A stretch of DNA of 64,000 bases from Spongilla lacustris (Eukaryota; Porifera; Demospongiae; Spongillida; Spongillidae): the NCBI GenBank assembly GCA_949361645.1, contig OX442437.1:5226026-5290025 (forward strand). The letters run 5' to 3'. This document shows positions 24,131-34,986 of the stretch, in pieces. The stretch's first letter is position 1. The number at the start of each line of letters is the position of its first letter. Position numbers and translations under genes: made by a program. The notes below the pieces were generated by a model. That model saw only the letters and a list, made by a program, of their open reading frames with translations. It was not told the DNA's origin and did no database searches.

Positions 24131-24565
24131 AGGTGATCAATCCGCTAAATTTGCAATTTTTACAAGAAGCGGCTCAAACCTGTGGCCATGCAGCTGAGAT
24201 GGGAGAAGAGGCCAAGCACTCTGCAAATGATGAGGCATGTGCCCTTAGAGGATGGTCATGCATCCCTTTGGTTGTGGAAGTGTTTGGGGGTTGGGGCAAT
24301 GAAGCTATTGATGTGCTGACTAAACTGTCTAAAAAGATGGCCACCCAGCTATGTCAACTTCTTATTGAGGTTACATCAACCATCTACAGTCGCCTTAGCC
24401 TCATCCTTATGAGGCAGAATGCCAGGGCAATTTTGGCCAGACGTGTCACACCAACTACATCTTGTGACTTTTAGTCTTAGTTTTTTTTTAAATAAACAGT
24501 TGTGAGTAGGTCATAGTTAGTATAGTAAAAAGTTACTAAAAATATTATGTTTGGTATGTATTTCA
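24131..24565 (+). mobile_element. Retroelement 3' fragment inserted in unit B
   Basis: An open frame of 113 codons (24,133-24,474) encodes the C-terminal tail of the same element family as 50,531-51,370: HSANDEACALRGWSCIPLVV and YSRLSLILMRQNARA match that frame's HKANDSKC...LGWVCIPIAV and YQRLSMTLVRANVRA. The insertion is flanked by atttca at 24,125-24,130 and 24,560-24,565, and unit A has a single atttca at 10,956-10,961. It is a 5'-truncated insertion that can encode no complete function. Confidence 0.85.
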
Positions 24566-24630
24566 GATCAGAATACCAACTTTTTTTTTGTACAACGCAT
24601 TTTACAACTGCAGTATAAGTTGTGACATGC

Positions 24631-25028
24631 AATATCGTGAAAACACCTCAATTGTTAATTTATTTTAAAAAAGAAACTCCCAAATCCTTCCCATGCCAGA
24701 TGAAGTCTTCAACATTTTAATAACTCAAGGAAAAAAATAATAAGCGTTGGCCTCTCCAAATGGTGAGGATATGTTTAAAACCATTAATGTAGCTGAGTTT
24801 GTTGTGAGCAAACAGGTCTTTGCTTTGAAGTATGGCATTTTGCTCTTATGCACTCCAATGATGCTTGGAGATAGAGGCTTATTGCAGACAGCAAGCAAAC
24901 CACACATTAAAGTTATAGATTGTGGGACTAAACACACTCTGACGAACAATACGATAATACTTATGCAAAAGGAAATGCAAAAATGTTCTCGACAAATGGT
25001 ATGAAATTATATGTACATGCTTTTACGA
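24631..25028. other. Gap between unit B and unit C
   Basis: Contains an 85-codon open frame (24,747-25,004) without recognised domain, which I leave uncalled. It is not repeated in unit D. Confidence 0.4.
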
Positions 25029-25093
25029 TGTGGCTGATAATCTAATCGAATTTAGAATCGCTTGCATGCAAAACCACATGTACCGATCCCCTG

Positions 25094-25326
25094 GGTATTT
25101 CCCACACTATGCAGAAAATGATTCTAAAGCTGCTGTTGGAAAACTTTCTGATATGCCTCCTTGTGGTAAGGCTTTTGCCAATACCGTTTTGCTGCCTATA
25201 CATGTATAATATCGCTGTTTTTGTTCTCCAGGTTGCGGTTGGGATGAATTGGCATACAGTCCCATTCCGATGGCTTGGGATAGAGGAGATGTTATGGGGG
25301 CGACTAGCACAAAGATTATCATGGTG
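25094..25326 (+). CDS. Unrecognised gene Y, two internal exons, copy C
   Basis: Two exons with compatible phases: 25,094-25,165 and 25,232-25,326, with donor GTAAGG after each and acceptor ttgttctccag before the second. Joined, they read YFPHYAENDSK...LSDMPPC then GWDELAYSPIPMAWDRG. The same pair in unit D (33,549-33,781) keeps frame and phase. In this copy the acceptor of the first exon is changed (cccctggg here, ccccaggg in D), so splicing may be impaired. No family recognised; flanking exons not found. Confidence 0.45.
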
Positions 25327-26929
25327 GTAAGGAAGGCGTATATTGATCTACAGACAGTATCTATAGGGAGTACTGTAGATAGTCCACTAGCTAGGTCAGA
25401 GATAATATATAGCGGGATTGAAACACGTCACGTGAGCAATATCAGATTAACTCTGAGAAATGCCTCGTTAAAAAGTGTAGAGAGAAAGTCCATAAACAAA
25501 TGCACAGCAGCATTTCAATGATTCATCCCATCGATGTACAAAGGAGGCATCTGTATTGTCAATACAATCTGTCTGGTATCCAGCACACGAATCTAGATAT
25601 CAGCCTGCATGTATGCATCATCAAACTTAACATGGCTGGAATTTCTTCCATGCAGCATAAAATACATTGAGAGGGTGGTTTAGCACCTTCATAGTCCAAG
25701 TCAGTGTATTGCTAATGCCTACAAGCCCGAGTACAAGTAGTATGGTAAGCTGGTCTACGTTAACATGGTAAGGTTACAAGCAGACACTTGTACAAGCTAA
25801 GACTGAGCTGTCCGCTATTCTGAGATCTACATGTATACTCGATCCTCATTTTCCCTGTGCCGAGATAATCTCAACTCTGACGACCCATTCTGAGCGACAT
25901 AAAAAAATACACTCATACCACACAGCAAACACAGGTGGATTGAGAATGTGTAATGCCTTGTCCTACTTCCTTATAACTGTCCCACAAAACAAGGACCATT
26001 GTGTCACGCTCGAAGTAGATGGTGACTTTGTATCTACCTCATGCCATCCCTGATGTACTACGAACAATTTCGAGCCAAATAGTGAAGTTACAGATAGGCA
26101 AAAAATCACCCTGGTTTTTACGTCCAAATCATTCTGAGAATTTCCTGCACAGGGTTTATGGCTCACGTCATGCATTTAGAATCCCTCTATATATTATCTC
26201 TGACTAGGTCATCCACTGGTCTCGTACACAAGTGTATAAATGGTTCATACCATCAGGGTATGAGACTAGTCGTATGCAAATATGATATGCAGTGTCATAT
26301 TTACACGCAAATTGCACATATACCACTTTTACATCACACTTGCTCACATAGTATGTAGCAAATATCCCATATGCCCTCCCTATTGACACTTCACTAATTA
26401 CTGTGTTCCCATTCATTAGGGTTCTTCCTCTCAGATTCACGAGGTTACAAAGGTTACATACTTATTGGGCCTTGTGTTGTATTGGAATGATATTGTGGTG
26501 TATATAATTAAGGTGGTTGGAATTTGCAGTTTTTTTTGGAATGCTATTACAGATTTATTAAATGGGAATTTTGACCTGTCTGTGTTCGTGTCTTTTTGAG
26601 AGGTCATTTTTAGCAAATCACAAGTAGATTCATTCAATTTCAGATGCGTAGGCAGTGGGAGGTTGGCTTGCATGTATGCTGATTTTGACAACTTTTCTTT
26701 CAGCTGTGTTACATATTATTAGAATTTGCACTCACAGGCAGATCAGAGTACAAACAGTGAAATGCTAACTGTGGGACAAGACATAATTAAAGTATGCATG
26801 CATGCAATTGCATAAGGGCATGCATGCAAGGTATTTAGTGGCTACATTATCATTTATAGGGAGGTGGCTGTGTTACAAGGTAAGGCCCACATGTACTTGC
26901 ATCAGGTATTTCACTGAATTGTTGCAATG
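25327..26929. other. Non-coding part of unit C
   Basis: 25,380-26,540 has no counterpart in D, where other inserts occur. From 26,541 (ggaatgctattacag) similarity to 35,745 resumes. No gene recognised. Confidence 0.6.
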
Positions 26930-27335
26930 CCTATAGCTCCCTAATATGGGCATCTATAGCTCCCTAATATGGGCATCTATAGCTCCCTAATATGGGCATC
27001 TATAGCTCCCTAATATGGGCATCTATAGCTCCCTAATATGGGCATCTATAGGGCATCTATAGCTCCCTAATATGGGCATCTATAGGGCATCTATAGCTCC
27101 CTAATATGGGCATCTATAGCTCCCTAATATGGGCATCTATAGCTACCTAATATGGGCATCTATAAATATGGGCATTTGTAGCTCCCTAATATGGGCATCT
27201 ATAGCTCCCTAATATGGGCATCTATAGCACCCTAATATGGGCATCTATAGCTCCTTAATATGGGCATCTATAGCTCCCTAATATGGGCATCTATAGCTCC
27301 TTAATATGGGCATCTATAGCTACCTAATATTCTCA
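26930..27335. repeat. 23-bp minisatellite, about 17 copies
   Basis: Tandem repeats of a unit built from gctccctaatatgggcat plus ctata, with a few single-base variants (cacc for tccc). Orthologous array at 36,140-36,512; a shorter 17-bp relative is at 12,770-12,868. Confidence 0.95.
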
Positions 27336-27553
27336 AAACACTGTGTGTTGGTTGCAAGAGGCCATGATTAGGTTGATATATTTATATAGCTGTCACAAGG
27401 GAGAAGGCTAAAGTGAGCCATTATATTTATCATATATTATACTATATAGTGTACCCAAAAAACAATTAAGTGCAGAAAAATGGCCTGTTTGCTACTTCCC
27501 CATGTTGTACATGCCAAAGTGAAATTGTAATAACAACCTTCTATTTTATCCAG

Positions 27554-28871
27554 GCACATACTAGTGTTATGGACCATCTATCGCCTGTATTGTGCAATAT
27601 GTGTATACCGCGAGTGCAGGTATGTGGCGAGTGTGTTTGCAACACTGCCCTTCCATCTCTTGAAGTCCCCAATGATAGGAATCGCAAAACGTCTACTGGA
27701 GACACTTTTAGATGGCTATTCATCACTTTGCTGTTTGGGACACACTTATTCAAAACACGTGTGATCGAGAAGGAGGAAGATGACATCACCAGAGGTAAGG
27801 GTGGTATCACATGCAATGTTTTTACTGGCCTCAATTGGAGTGCAATGTTGAGCTTTTTGTTGGACCCATTTAGTTGCATATCAAGAGCTTGTGTTAAATT
27901 TATTAATGTTAGTTATGCATTAATGAGGTTTGGATTACATTTAGTTATGCGAAATTTCTGTTCATTACTATAATAATAAAATACTTTACATGATGTGAGT
28001 ATGATAGCAGGATCTGCTGCTTCTGCTGCTGCTGAAACTGAACTAGAAACACATCACCAACCTTAAGGTGCTGTGAAGTCTTACGGTTGTTAGAGAAAAG
28101 AATCCATTACATGCCTTGACCCCTATCACCATCACTTGCACTGCATGTCCTCTGCCACTTCTATCTTGTATGGAAGGCTGAGCGTCAGCCCTAGCCAGAG
28201 CTGATGCAAGGGGCATATATTATTTGTAATTACTTTTTAATTTCTCTCTGATGCTACCTGTAACTTATGAATATCACATGAATAGGTGCAGCTTGTTTGT
28301 GTATGGTTTTTAGTGCCAGACAGGTAATGTCCCTGCAGCTTGTCATTCACCAAGTATAAAATCAATCTTGGGCATACTTCATTACATATTTATTGCAACA
28401 GGCACTTCAAAGTAACAGCAAATATTGATGTTGGCATGGTTGTCTATGATTAATGTATTATTTCTCTACCACAGTTATTTTACTGGAGATGGTTTGATTT
28501 TTTTAGGGCGAAAAAAGGTGAAAAAACCTGTGGAATATGAGGTGTATGGAGGGTATTACATTGCCCTTGATGGTCATCATCGTAAGCACACAGCTAAAGT
28601 GGAGTTGACACGTAAAGCTTTACAAAACTGGGGTGAGAATAATAATGATGCCATTTTCAATGAAAAGTTCAGAGACAATTACAAGGATGCCCTTGGGAAA
28701 GTTATTCGCATTTGGGCTGACAATGGAGCAAGGTCAAACTATGTCTGCTTGGAAGAAGATGTTGGAGTTGATGAAGGAACAAGCAAACAAGGAGAATGGA
28801 CATCAGTTGTGGAGCTGTACTATGGTGGCAAGGAGGGATCACACATGTGCATCTTGGCTCAGTGCAGATGA
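27554..28871 (+). CDS. Unrecognised gene X, copy C (exons A and B)
   Basis: Exon A 27,554-27,794 (acceptor ttctattttatccag, donor GAG|GTAAGG) joins exon B, which starts at 28,507 after tttttttag; the phases match (phase 1, glycine codon). Exon A has a cysteine-rich start (CNMCIPRVQVCGECVC), LPSLEVP, RWLFITLLFGTHLFKTRVIE and an acidic end. Exon B is lysine-rich, then YEVYGGYYIALDG, NWGENNNDAIFNEKFRDNY and KDALGKVIRIW. No known domain recognised. Relative to unit D, about 11 bases are missing near 28,847, so the C-terminus is shifted and ends early (SHMCILAQCR). The start codon was not located; the frame is open upstream of exon A across a possible 27-base retained segment. Confidence 0.6.
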
Positions 28872-28968
28872 CATCTGCCATCCACTGGATACCACCACCT
28901 GCAATAAGCACTAGTTTTATCTCATATGCTGTAAACAAAAATGGGGGATGGTAGTCATGACATCATGG

Positions 28969-28974
28969 AATAAA
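28969..28974 (+). terminator. Possible polyadenylation signal of gene X, copy C
   Basis: AATAAA about 100 bases after the gene X stop, conserved at 38,306-38,311 in copy D. Confidence 0.5.
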
Positions 28975-30186
28975 ATGTGTATGTGATGTGTATAGCCGGA
29001 TTGCATTAAAATGAATTCAAGCATAAAATTGTGATGCAAGTAAAATCAATTCAGTGCCTTATTACTTACTTCATCCAGTTCACGATTTAAAAAAATTCAG
29101 TTGTTTGATAATTAGAATTAGAATTAGAATTGGGATGGAGTTATATGCCGGGCACAAAATTTAGCCATATAACTTCGTTTGCTTGTCTGGCAAATGATGC
29201 TGAACTAAATGCATCACAATCTTCTCTGGACCATCCCATCAATTGGCAGCCTCCTATGTCATGGCTCAGGTTTCACTGGCATCTTGTATAAAAATATTAA
29301 TAAGGCTATTTTAACATTATATTCTATGCCTTATTAACATTATAGTGTGGTTTCATATGTAATGATAAACATAACACATACCTCCAATCATGCTTCCAAT
29401 AATGTGATACAGCAGCCTACCGTGCCACTGATGGTTACAGTCAAGAGTTCAGCCACCACACCCACCCAGGTGTGCCAGATGGTTACAGTCAAGAGTTCAG
29501 TCACCACATCCAACCTGCGGTCTAAGTTTGTGGTGACAAGCAGAAATATCAATAATTGGCAATTACCTGCAAACTACTGCCTCATGTAATCTATGGTGTC
29601 ACCACAACTTAATTAACATCGGTTAGATTGCTATGGTGACTACATGATTTATTAGAGGCATGTTAAGGCTATGATTTTGCAGTCCTTGTGCCCTACTGGC
29701 CTCCAAACTGCGGCAAAAGCAGGGGAGGGGACTGAATGGAGCAGGAATGCTGACATTATCCTCACTGAGAAGTAATCAGTCCTGTCTAATCCCCAGTCCA
29801 TTAACCATTGCCTTATAGGATGTGACCATCTTCTCCTCTGTCCCATACCAATATGTACACCTTGTCCAGCATGGGGTGAATGCTTCCCATAAGTTTATGT
29901 ATTGAATATACTGGCACTTAAGTGTAGTTCTAAATAAAGCACCCATTACAGGGAATCAGCTCTTGCCACCAATTGCTTGTGAGTGGTCATTAAAAGCAGC
30001 CCCACCCTCAGCAATATCCAATGCCCTAACCATCCTCCACCCGTATCTTGGACAATACACAATCAGCAAACATTATATTATAAAATAACCATTGCCAATG
30101 ACATAATTCACTTTCTTTTCAAACAGACACATTTCACATTTCAACATCCACAAATTGCAATGAATACACACCATGCATGCAAGACA
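28975..30186. other. Intergenic tract nearly identical in units C and D
   Basis: Matches 38,312-39,515 with only scattered substitutions. A plus-strand open frame at 29,347-29,589 (38,676-38,918 in D) contains a short internal repeat (VTVKSSATTP / VTVKSSVTTS). Its conservation only reflects recent duplication, so I do not call it a gene. Confidence 0.6.
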
Positions 30187-30808
30187 TCACTGCACCACAG
30201 CCACAAGGTCCACTGACACAAACTGACGAAGCTGTTCCCTGACTGAAGGATCAATGGTCCCTACCAGCTGGCCATAGAGGGGCCCATGGAGAAGCCTACA
30301 CTCCTCCAGCTTGGAGGCAATGTGGCCATGGAGACTGACGGTGAAGACTGCATCACACTGTGATATCTGTGTGTGTCTGGAGTGGGGTGGGGATGGGGTG
30401 GGAAGGGAAACATGTTGGTCACAGCTAACTTTAGTTCTGCTGGGTTCTCCCTCACAATGCTGCCCATAGTTGGGATAATTTTAAGTCATGGATGACCAGG
30501 TTTTAATGACACGTGGAACACTCTATGGACCACTCCATCGTCTAATGTACATGTATACTGGAGAGGTTTTGATTCCCCAAAATATTGCAATCTCACTAAC
30601 TCATTCAGATTATGAAATGCAGACACCTTGATAATCAGGACAGTTGAAACGGGTCCCAATGGTGTCCACATCTGAGGGGTTCCACTCCATTTTTAACACT
30701 GGCTAAAGAAGTTAAATTATAAACTTCACCAAGCTATAGCTATGTCTGTTTGAAATGTAATTGCCTAACCATAACAACTTTAAGTCATCCTCATGCTAGG
30801 CATGCTAG

Positions 30809-31002
30809 GTGGTCAAGGGGTTAATATCGCACCCTAGATGAGGTGGCCTAGGGGTTAATATCACACCTGAGGTAGCCTAGGGGTTAATATCACACCTGAG
30901 GTGGTCTACGGGTTAATATCACACCTGAGACCTGTGGCCTAGGAGTTAATATCACACCTGAGGTGGTCTAGGGGTTAATATCACACCTGAGGTGGTCTAG
31001 GG
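30809..31002. repeat. About 29-bp minisatellite (short array, unit C)
   Basis: Tandem repeats around ctaggggttaatatcacacc in the last-but-one intron of the importin-11 duplicate. The D array (40,150-40,455) has more copies. Confidence 0.9.
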
Positions 31003-31644
31003 AAATAGTTACATAACATACCTGTTGTTCCCTCAGGTGATGTAATGTCTTCTCCTTTGGCTCTCCAGCTCCAACAAGAACACTGAAAGTAGACATGGCG
31101 TCATGGAACCACAGTGAAAGGACACACCCCTGTCATAATCACTCCCACACAATGACCCCACCCAATCCAACTCTAACAAGAGGAGGGTGGTCACTGCCGT
31201 ACTTAACAGCACTGTAGTACTTTAGACTATAGCATAACAAAACCTGGCAATCTGATTGGGCAATTGTGTGTATTAGGACCTACGTTAGTAGCTCCTATGT
31301 AGGATTTGAAGTGTGATGAATCTTATACCCTGCTAGGTACTCTAAAGTGCCAAGAAGGCAGGCACTCGGTAGAGTACTCTCCTTCTGGTACTTGAGTTAA
31401 GTACCCGCCTTATGTTTAGTGATTATTACATACATGTTACTGTAGCTGTTAGACACTGAAAACAGTGTGGTCACATGATTTAGTATCCCTTGGGCCCTTA
31501 GTAGCATACTCAGGATGCCACAGCTCAGAGCCATCGGAATTCTAAATCCCATGGTTAATCCCATGGTTACAGTGTCTTTACTATTATTTACAAGTCAACT
31601 AGCTCTTGTACGCATGCTATGATACACAAGCTGTTCTGACTCAA

Positions 31645-32933
31645 TCCTACAAAGTTGCATTACTGACTCACTCATACAAGCCTCCATTACTAACTCACTC
31701 ATACAAGCCTCCATTACTAACTCACTCATACAAGGCACCATTACTGACTCACTCATACAAGGCACCATTACTGACTCACTCACACAAGGCACCATTACTG
31801 ACTCACTCATACAAGGCACCATTACTGACTCACTCATACAAGGCTCCATTACTGACTCATACAAGGCACCATTACTGACTCACTCACACAAGGCACCATT
31901 ACTGACTCGCTCATACAAGGCACCATTACTGACTCACTCATACAAGGCACCATTACTGACTCACTCATACAAGGCACCATTACTGACTCATACAAGGCTC
32001 CATTACTGACTCACTCATACAAGGCACCATTACTGACTCACTCATACAAGGCACCATTACTGACTCACTCATACAAGGCACCATTACTGACTCACTCATA
32101 CAAGGCACCATTACTGACTCATACAAGGCTCCATTACTGACTCACTCATACAAGGCACCATTACTGACTCACTCATACAAGGCACCATTACTGAATCACT
32201 TATACAAGGCACCATTACTGACTCATACAAGGCACCATTACTGACTCATACAAGGCTCCATTACTGACTCACTCATACAAGGCACCATTACTGACTCACT
32301 CATACAAGGCACCATTACTGACTCACTCATACAAGGCACCATTACTGACTCATACAAGGCTCCATTACTGACTCACTCATACAAGGCACCATTACTGACT
32401 CACTCATACAAGGCACCATTACTGACTCACTCATACAAGGCACCATTACTGACTCATACAAGGCTCCATTACTGACTCACTCATACAAGGCACCATTACT
32501 GACTCACTCATACAAGGCACCATTACTGACTCACTCATACAAGGCACCATTACTGACTCACTCATACAAGGCACCATTACTGACTCACTCATACAAGGCA
32601 CCATTACTGACTCATACAAGGCTCCATTACTGACTCACTCATACAAGGCACCATTACTGACTCACTCATACAAGGCACCATTACTGAATCACTTATACAA
32701 GGCACCATTACTGACTCATACAAGGCACCATTACTGACTCATACAAGGCTCCATTACTGACTCACTCATACAAGGCACCATTACTGACTCACTCATACAA
32801 GGCACCATTACTGACTCACTCATACAAGGCACCATTACTGACTCATACAAGGCTCCATTACTGACTCACTCATACAAGGCACCATTACTGACTCACTCAT
32901 ACAAGGCACCATTACTGACTCACTCATACAAGG
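31645..32933. repeat. 27-bp minisatellite, about 48 copies, with higher-order structure
   Basis: Units of 27 bases (core ctcactcatacaaggcacc) alternate with 23-base variants lacking one ctca step. A distinctive variant (tgaatcacttatacaag) recurs near 32,192 and 32,685, indicating internal duplication of about 490 bases. The array lies in the intron after the exon 30 copy; its donor site is itself formed by the first repeat. Unit D has only about nine copies (41,085-41,332). Confidence 0.95.
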
Positions 32934-32999
32934 CTCCACTGTCATCATCTGTTTCGACCACATCATGTAACACCTCCACACACATGTTCACCAAGGCAG

Positions 33000-33416
33000 G
33001 GATAATCGACGATTCCGTACTACTGGAGTTACGCCTATGCACACACGAACCAGCTCTAAGCTTGCTTTACAATCCTTGGCATCATTGTTCATTCTTCCTT
33101 AGATACGGTATTCTGATTCTTCCATTTATTTCCAGCCGTTATTATTCCTTGTTTCCTTACAATACATACCGGTACATACATACAAATACATGTAGTTGTG
33201 AGATTAACACATAAAACCACATCAAGGAAAATGGGGTAGGCCTGCTCCATCGTCCATGCCCAGTTACGATTCATTTGTTTACATGTATTCATTGGTATTC
33301 TAATCAAAGCACATTTCGAATTCGAAAGGCGGGAAACTCGCCATACCGAAACGGTCGTTTTACCACAAGATCTGATTGTCCCAGACTCCCGGTGGTCTTA
33401 TTAAGTGAGCCGCTAC
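33000..33416. mobile_element. Truncated Tigger-like MITE at the C/D junction
   Basis: Related to 17,609-18,089 and 47,493-47,971 (shared agctctaagcttgctttacaat and the right end ggtggtcttattaagtgagcc). The left terminal repeat is missing exactly where unit C ends, the right terminus is degenerate, and about 100 bases of other sequence lie inside (about 33,125-33,240). Confidence 0.8.
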
Positions 33417-33548
33417 ACAGCCAAATTGTATTTCCTGAAACAAAATGTAGGCGTATGTGACCCATACATGACGTCATACCTGGTACATAGTGATCCGCCC
33501 CTGTGTACTGCATGTGGCTGATTATTTAGAATCGCTCGCGATCCCCAG

Positions 33549-33781
33549 GGTATTTCCCACACTATGCAGAAGATGATTCTAAAGCTGCTATTGGAAGACT
33601 TTCTGATATGCCTCCTTGTGGTAAGGCTTTTGCCAATACCGCTTTGCTGCCTATACATGTATAATATCGCTGTTTTTGTTCTCCAGGTTGTGGTTGCGAT
33701 GAATTGGCATACAGTCCCATTCCGATGGCTTGGGATAGAGGAGCAATTATGGGGGCAACTAGCACAAACACTGTCATGGTG
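33549..33781 (+). CDS. Unrecognised gene Y, two internal exons, copy D
   Basis: Exons 33,549-33,620 and 33,687-33,781 with acceptors ccccag and ttctccag and donors GTAAGG. The protein matches copy C at most positions (YFPHYAEDDSK, SDMPPCG, DELAYSPIPMAWDRG). Unlike C, the acceptor of the first exon is intact here. Function unknown; no further exons recognised before the transposon-rich 33,840-35,740 tract. Confidence 0.45.
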
Positions 33782-33845
33782 GTAAGGAAGGTGTATATTG
33801 ATCTAGACATTGATACAGACAATCTATAGACACCTTTCATATGAC

Positions 33846-34358
33846 GTCAAAAATTAGTTGGGCGTAGCCCGACCTTTGCAGACCCTTTTCATCGCGTGAG
33901 CAATGACATTCATTGAAATTAAAATGAAAGTTGTTGGTGCTCAAGTTACTATAGGACGCTATGAAAGCGTTTGGTTATTACTATACGTTCACAGTAAGGG
34001 ATTATGGGTTTGGTTTAATTTTTTTACAGTGGGCACTGACGTCATTACATGGTAAGAATATAAAAGTATTACGAGACCCAAAACAGGCATAAACAATAAA
34101 AAAAACTGTAAATTGCTCATACCATTCTATAGTAACTTGAGCACCAAGATGGCGGACAGCATTGAATATGAATTGACTATTGGCGGATGGTCGGGTATCA
34201 AGCCTATACCTGGATTTGTACCCATCTGATAGTGCTGTGGGCCCCTATTATCACATACATGTAGCCCACATATGCTTTCAGATGGGTACGTATAGGCTTG
34301 ATACCCGACCTTCCACCAATACACGCAAAGGTCGGGCTACGCCCAACTAGTCAAAAAT
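33846..34358. mobile_element. Mutator-like (MULE) MITE with 9-bp target duplication
   Basis: Inverted termini start TAGTTGGGCGTAGCCCGACC at 33,855 and end with the complement at 34,349. The flanks gtcaaaaat at 33,846-33,854 and 34,350-34,358 are identical 9-bp direct repeats, the length typical of Mutator-like elements. It has no coding capacity. The centre (34,180-34,330) is itself a palindrome around tcgggtatcaagcctata. Confidence 0.85.
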
Positions 34359-34665
34359 CACATGAAAATTAATTTAATGAAATTCATTTGAGGTTAATTC
34401 AATTCAATGCTGTCCGCCATCTTGGTGCTCAAGTTACTATAGAACAGTATGGGCAATTTATTTATTTTTTGGGTCCCGTAATACTTACCATGGAATGATA
34501 TTAGTGTCCATTGTAAAAAAATAAAACCAAATCCATAATCACTTACTGTGAACGTACAGTAATAACCAAAAGCTTTGTTTTGCCCATACCGTCCTATAGA
34601 AACTTGAGCATCAAGATGGCGGACAACTTTAATTTTAATTTCAATGAAAAGGGTCTATAGGGGTA
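33880..34665. repeat. Large imperfect palindrome with arms of about 280 bases
   Basis: 33,880-34,180 is the reverse complement, with substitutions and small indels, of about 34,385-34,665 (shared caagatggcggaca, gtgctcaagttactatag and acgttcacagtaag). The right arm lies outside the MULE-like element, so a second, inverted copy or a foldback structure is present. Confidence 0.85.
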
Positions 34666-34894
34666 AATAAGGGCCGGATTTAGATTGTCATGGGCCCTGG
34701 GCAACAAGCCTTGGTGTACACCCAGTCCAAATTGAAATATGAGCGGGAAGGGGCCTTGCGATAGTAGCGCGCACTATACGATTCTCTACCGCCCCGGCTG
34801 CACACGTTGCAAATTTGCCAAACAAAACCCTCAAAGAGCAGCCGACGCAGTTGCCCCCTCCCCCCCCAAAAAAAAAACTACCCCCCTTAAGTAT

Positions 34895-34929
<35 letters not shown>

Positions 34930-34953
34930 ATAAAATCCGCTAGCTGATTCTGT

Positions 34954-34986
<33 letters not shown>

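Larger units (their letters stand above)
15177..24630. repeat. Segmental duplication, unit B
   Basis: Direct copy of unit A (see 1-11,010). Relative to A it lacks the hAT transposon and the acyltransferase gene, and it has gained a hairpin element (about 15,416-15,700), a Tigger-like MITE (17,609-18,089) and a retroelement fragment (24,131-24,565). Confidence 0.93.
25029..32999. repeat. Tandem segmental duplication, unit C
   Basis: Direct copy of 33,509-41,390. Both units contain in order: gene Y exons, a 23-bp minisatellite, gene X, a near-identical 1.9-kb tract (28,920-30,190 / 38,240-39,520 and beyond) and the three terminal exons of importin-11. The right end stops at ccaaggcag (32,999), inside an importin-11 exon. 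Unit D carries extra inserts between 33,840 and 35,740. Confidence 0.95.
30187..32999 (-). pseudogene. Detached duplicate of the importin-11 3' end (last three exons)
   Basis: Minus strand: the truncated exon 30 copy (32,999-32,924, first 20 bases missing), exon 31 copy (31,082-31,022) and terminal exon copy (30,366-30,187). All keep splice sites on their intact sides, phases and reading frame, and the terminal exon has the same length and a stop codon (ends DLVAVVQ). Because the duplication breakpoint lies inside exon 30, its 3' splice site is lost and no upstream exons precede it, so it cannot encode importin-11 alone. Recent origin is shown by its near identity to 39,516-41,390. Confidence 0.9.

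Noticed and set aside
29347..29589. 80-codon open frame conserved in units C and D (38,676-38,918)
   Set aside because: Both units are recent copies, so conservation carries no weight; low complexity and an internal repeat.
31595..32933. Open frames on both strands within the 27-bp array (MVPCMSES-type and THSYKAP-type repeats), and a possible CRISPR-like array
   Set aside because: They are translations of a multiple-of-three minisatellite. The units are contiguous without unique spacers, so it is not CRISPR.
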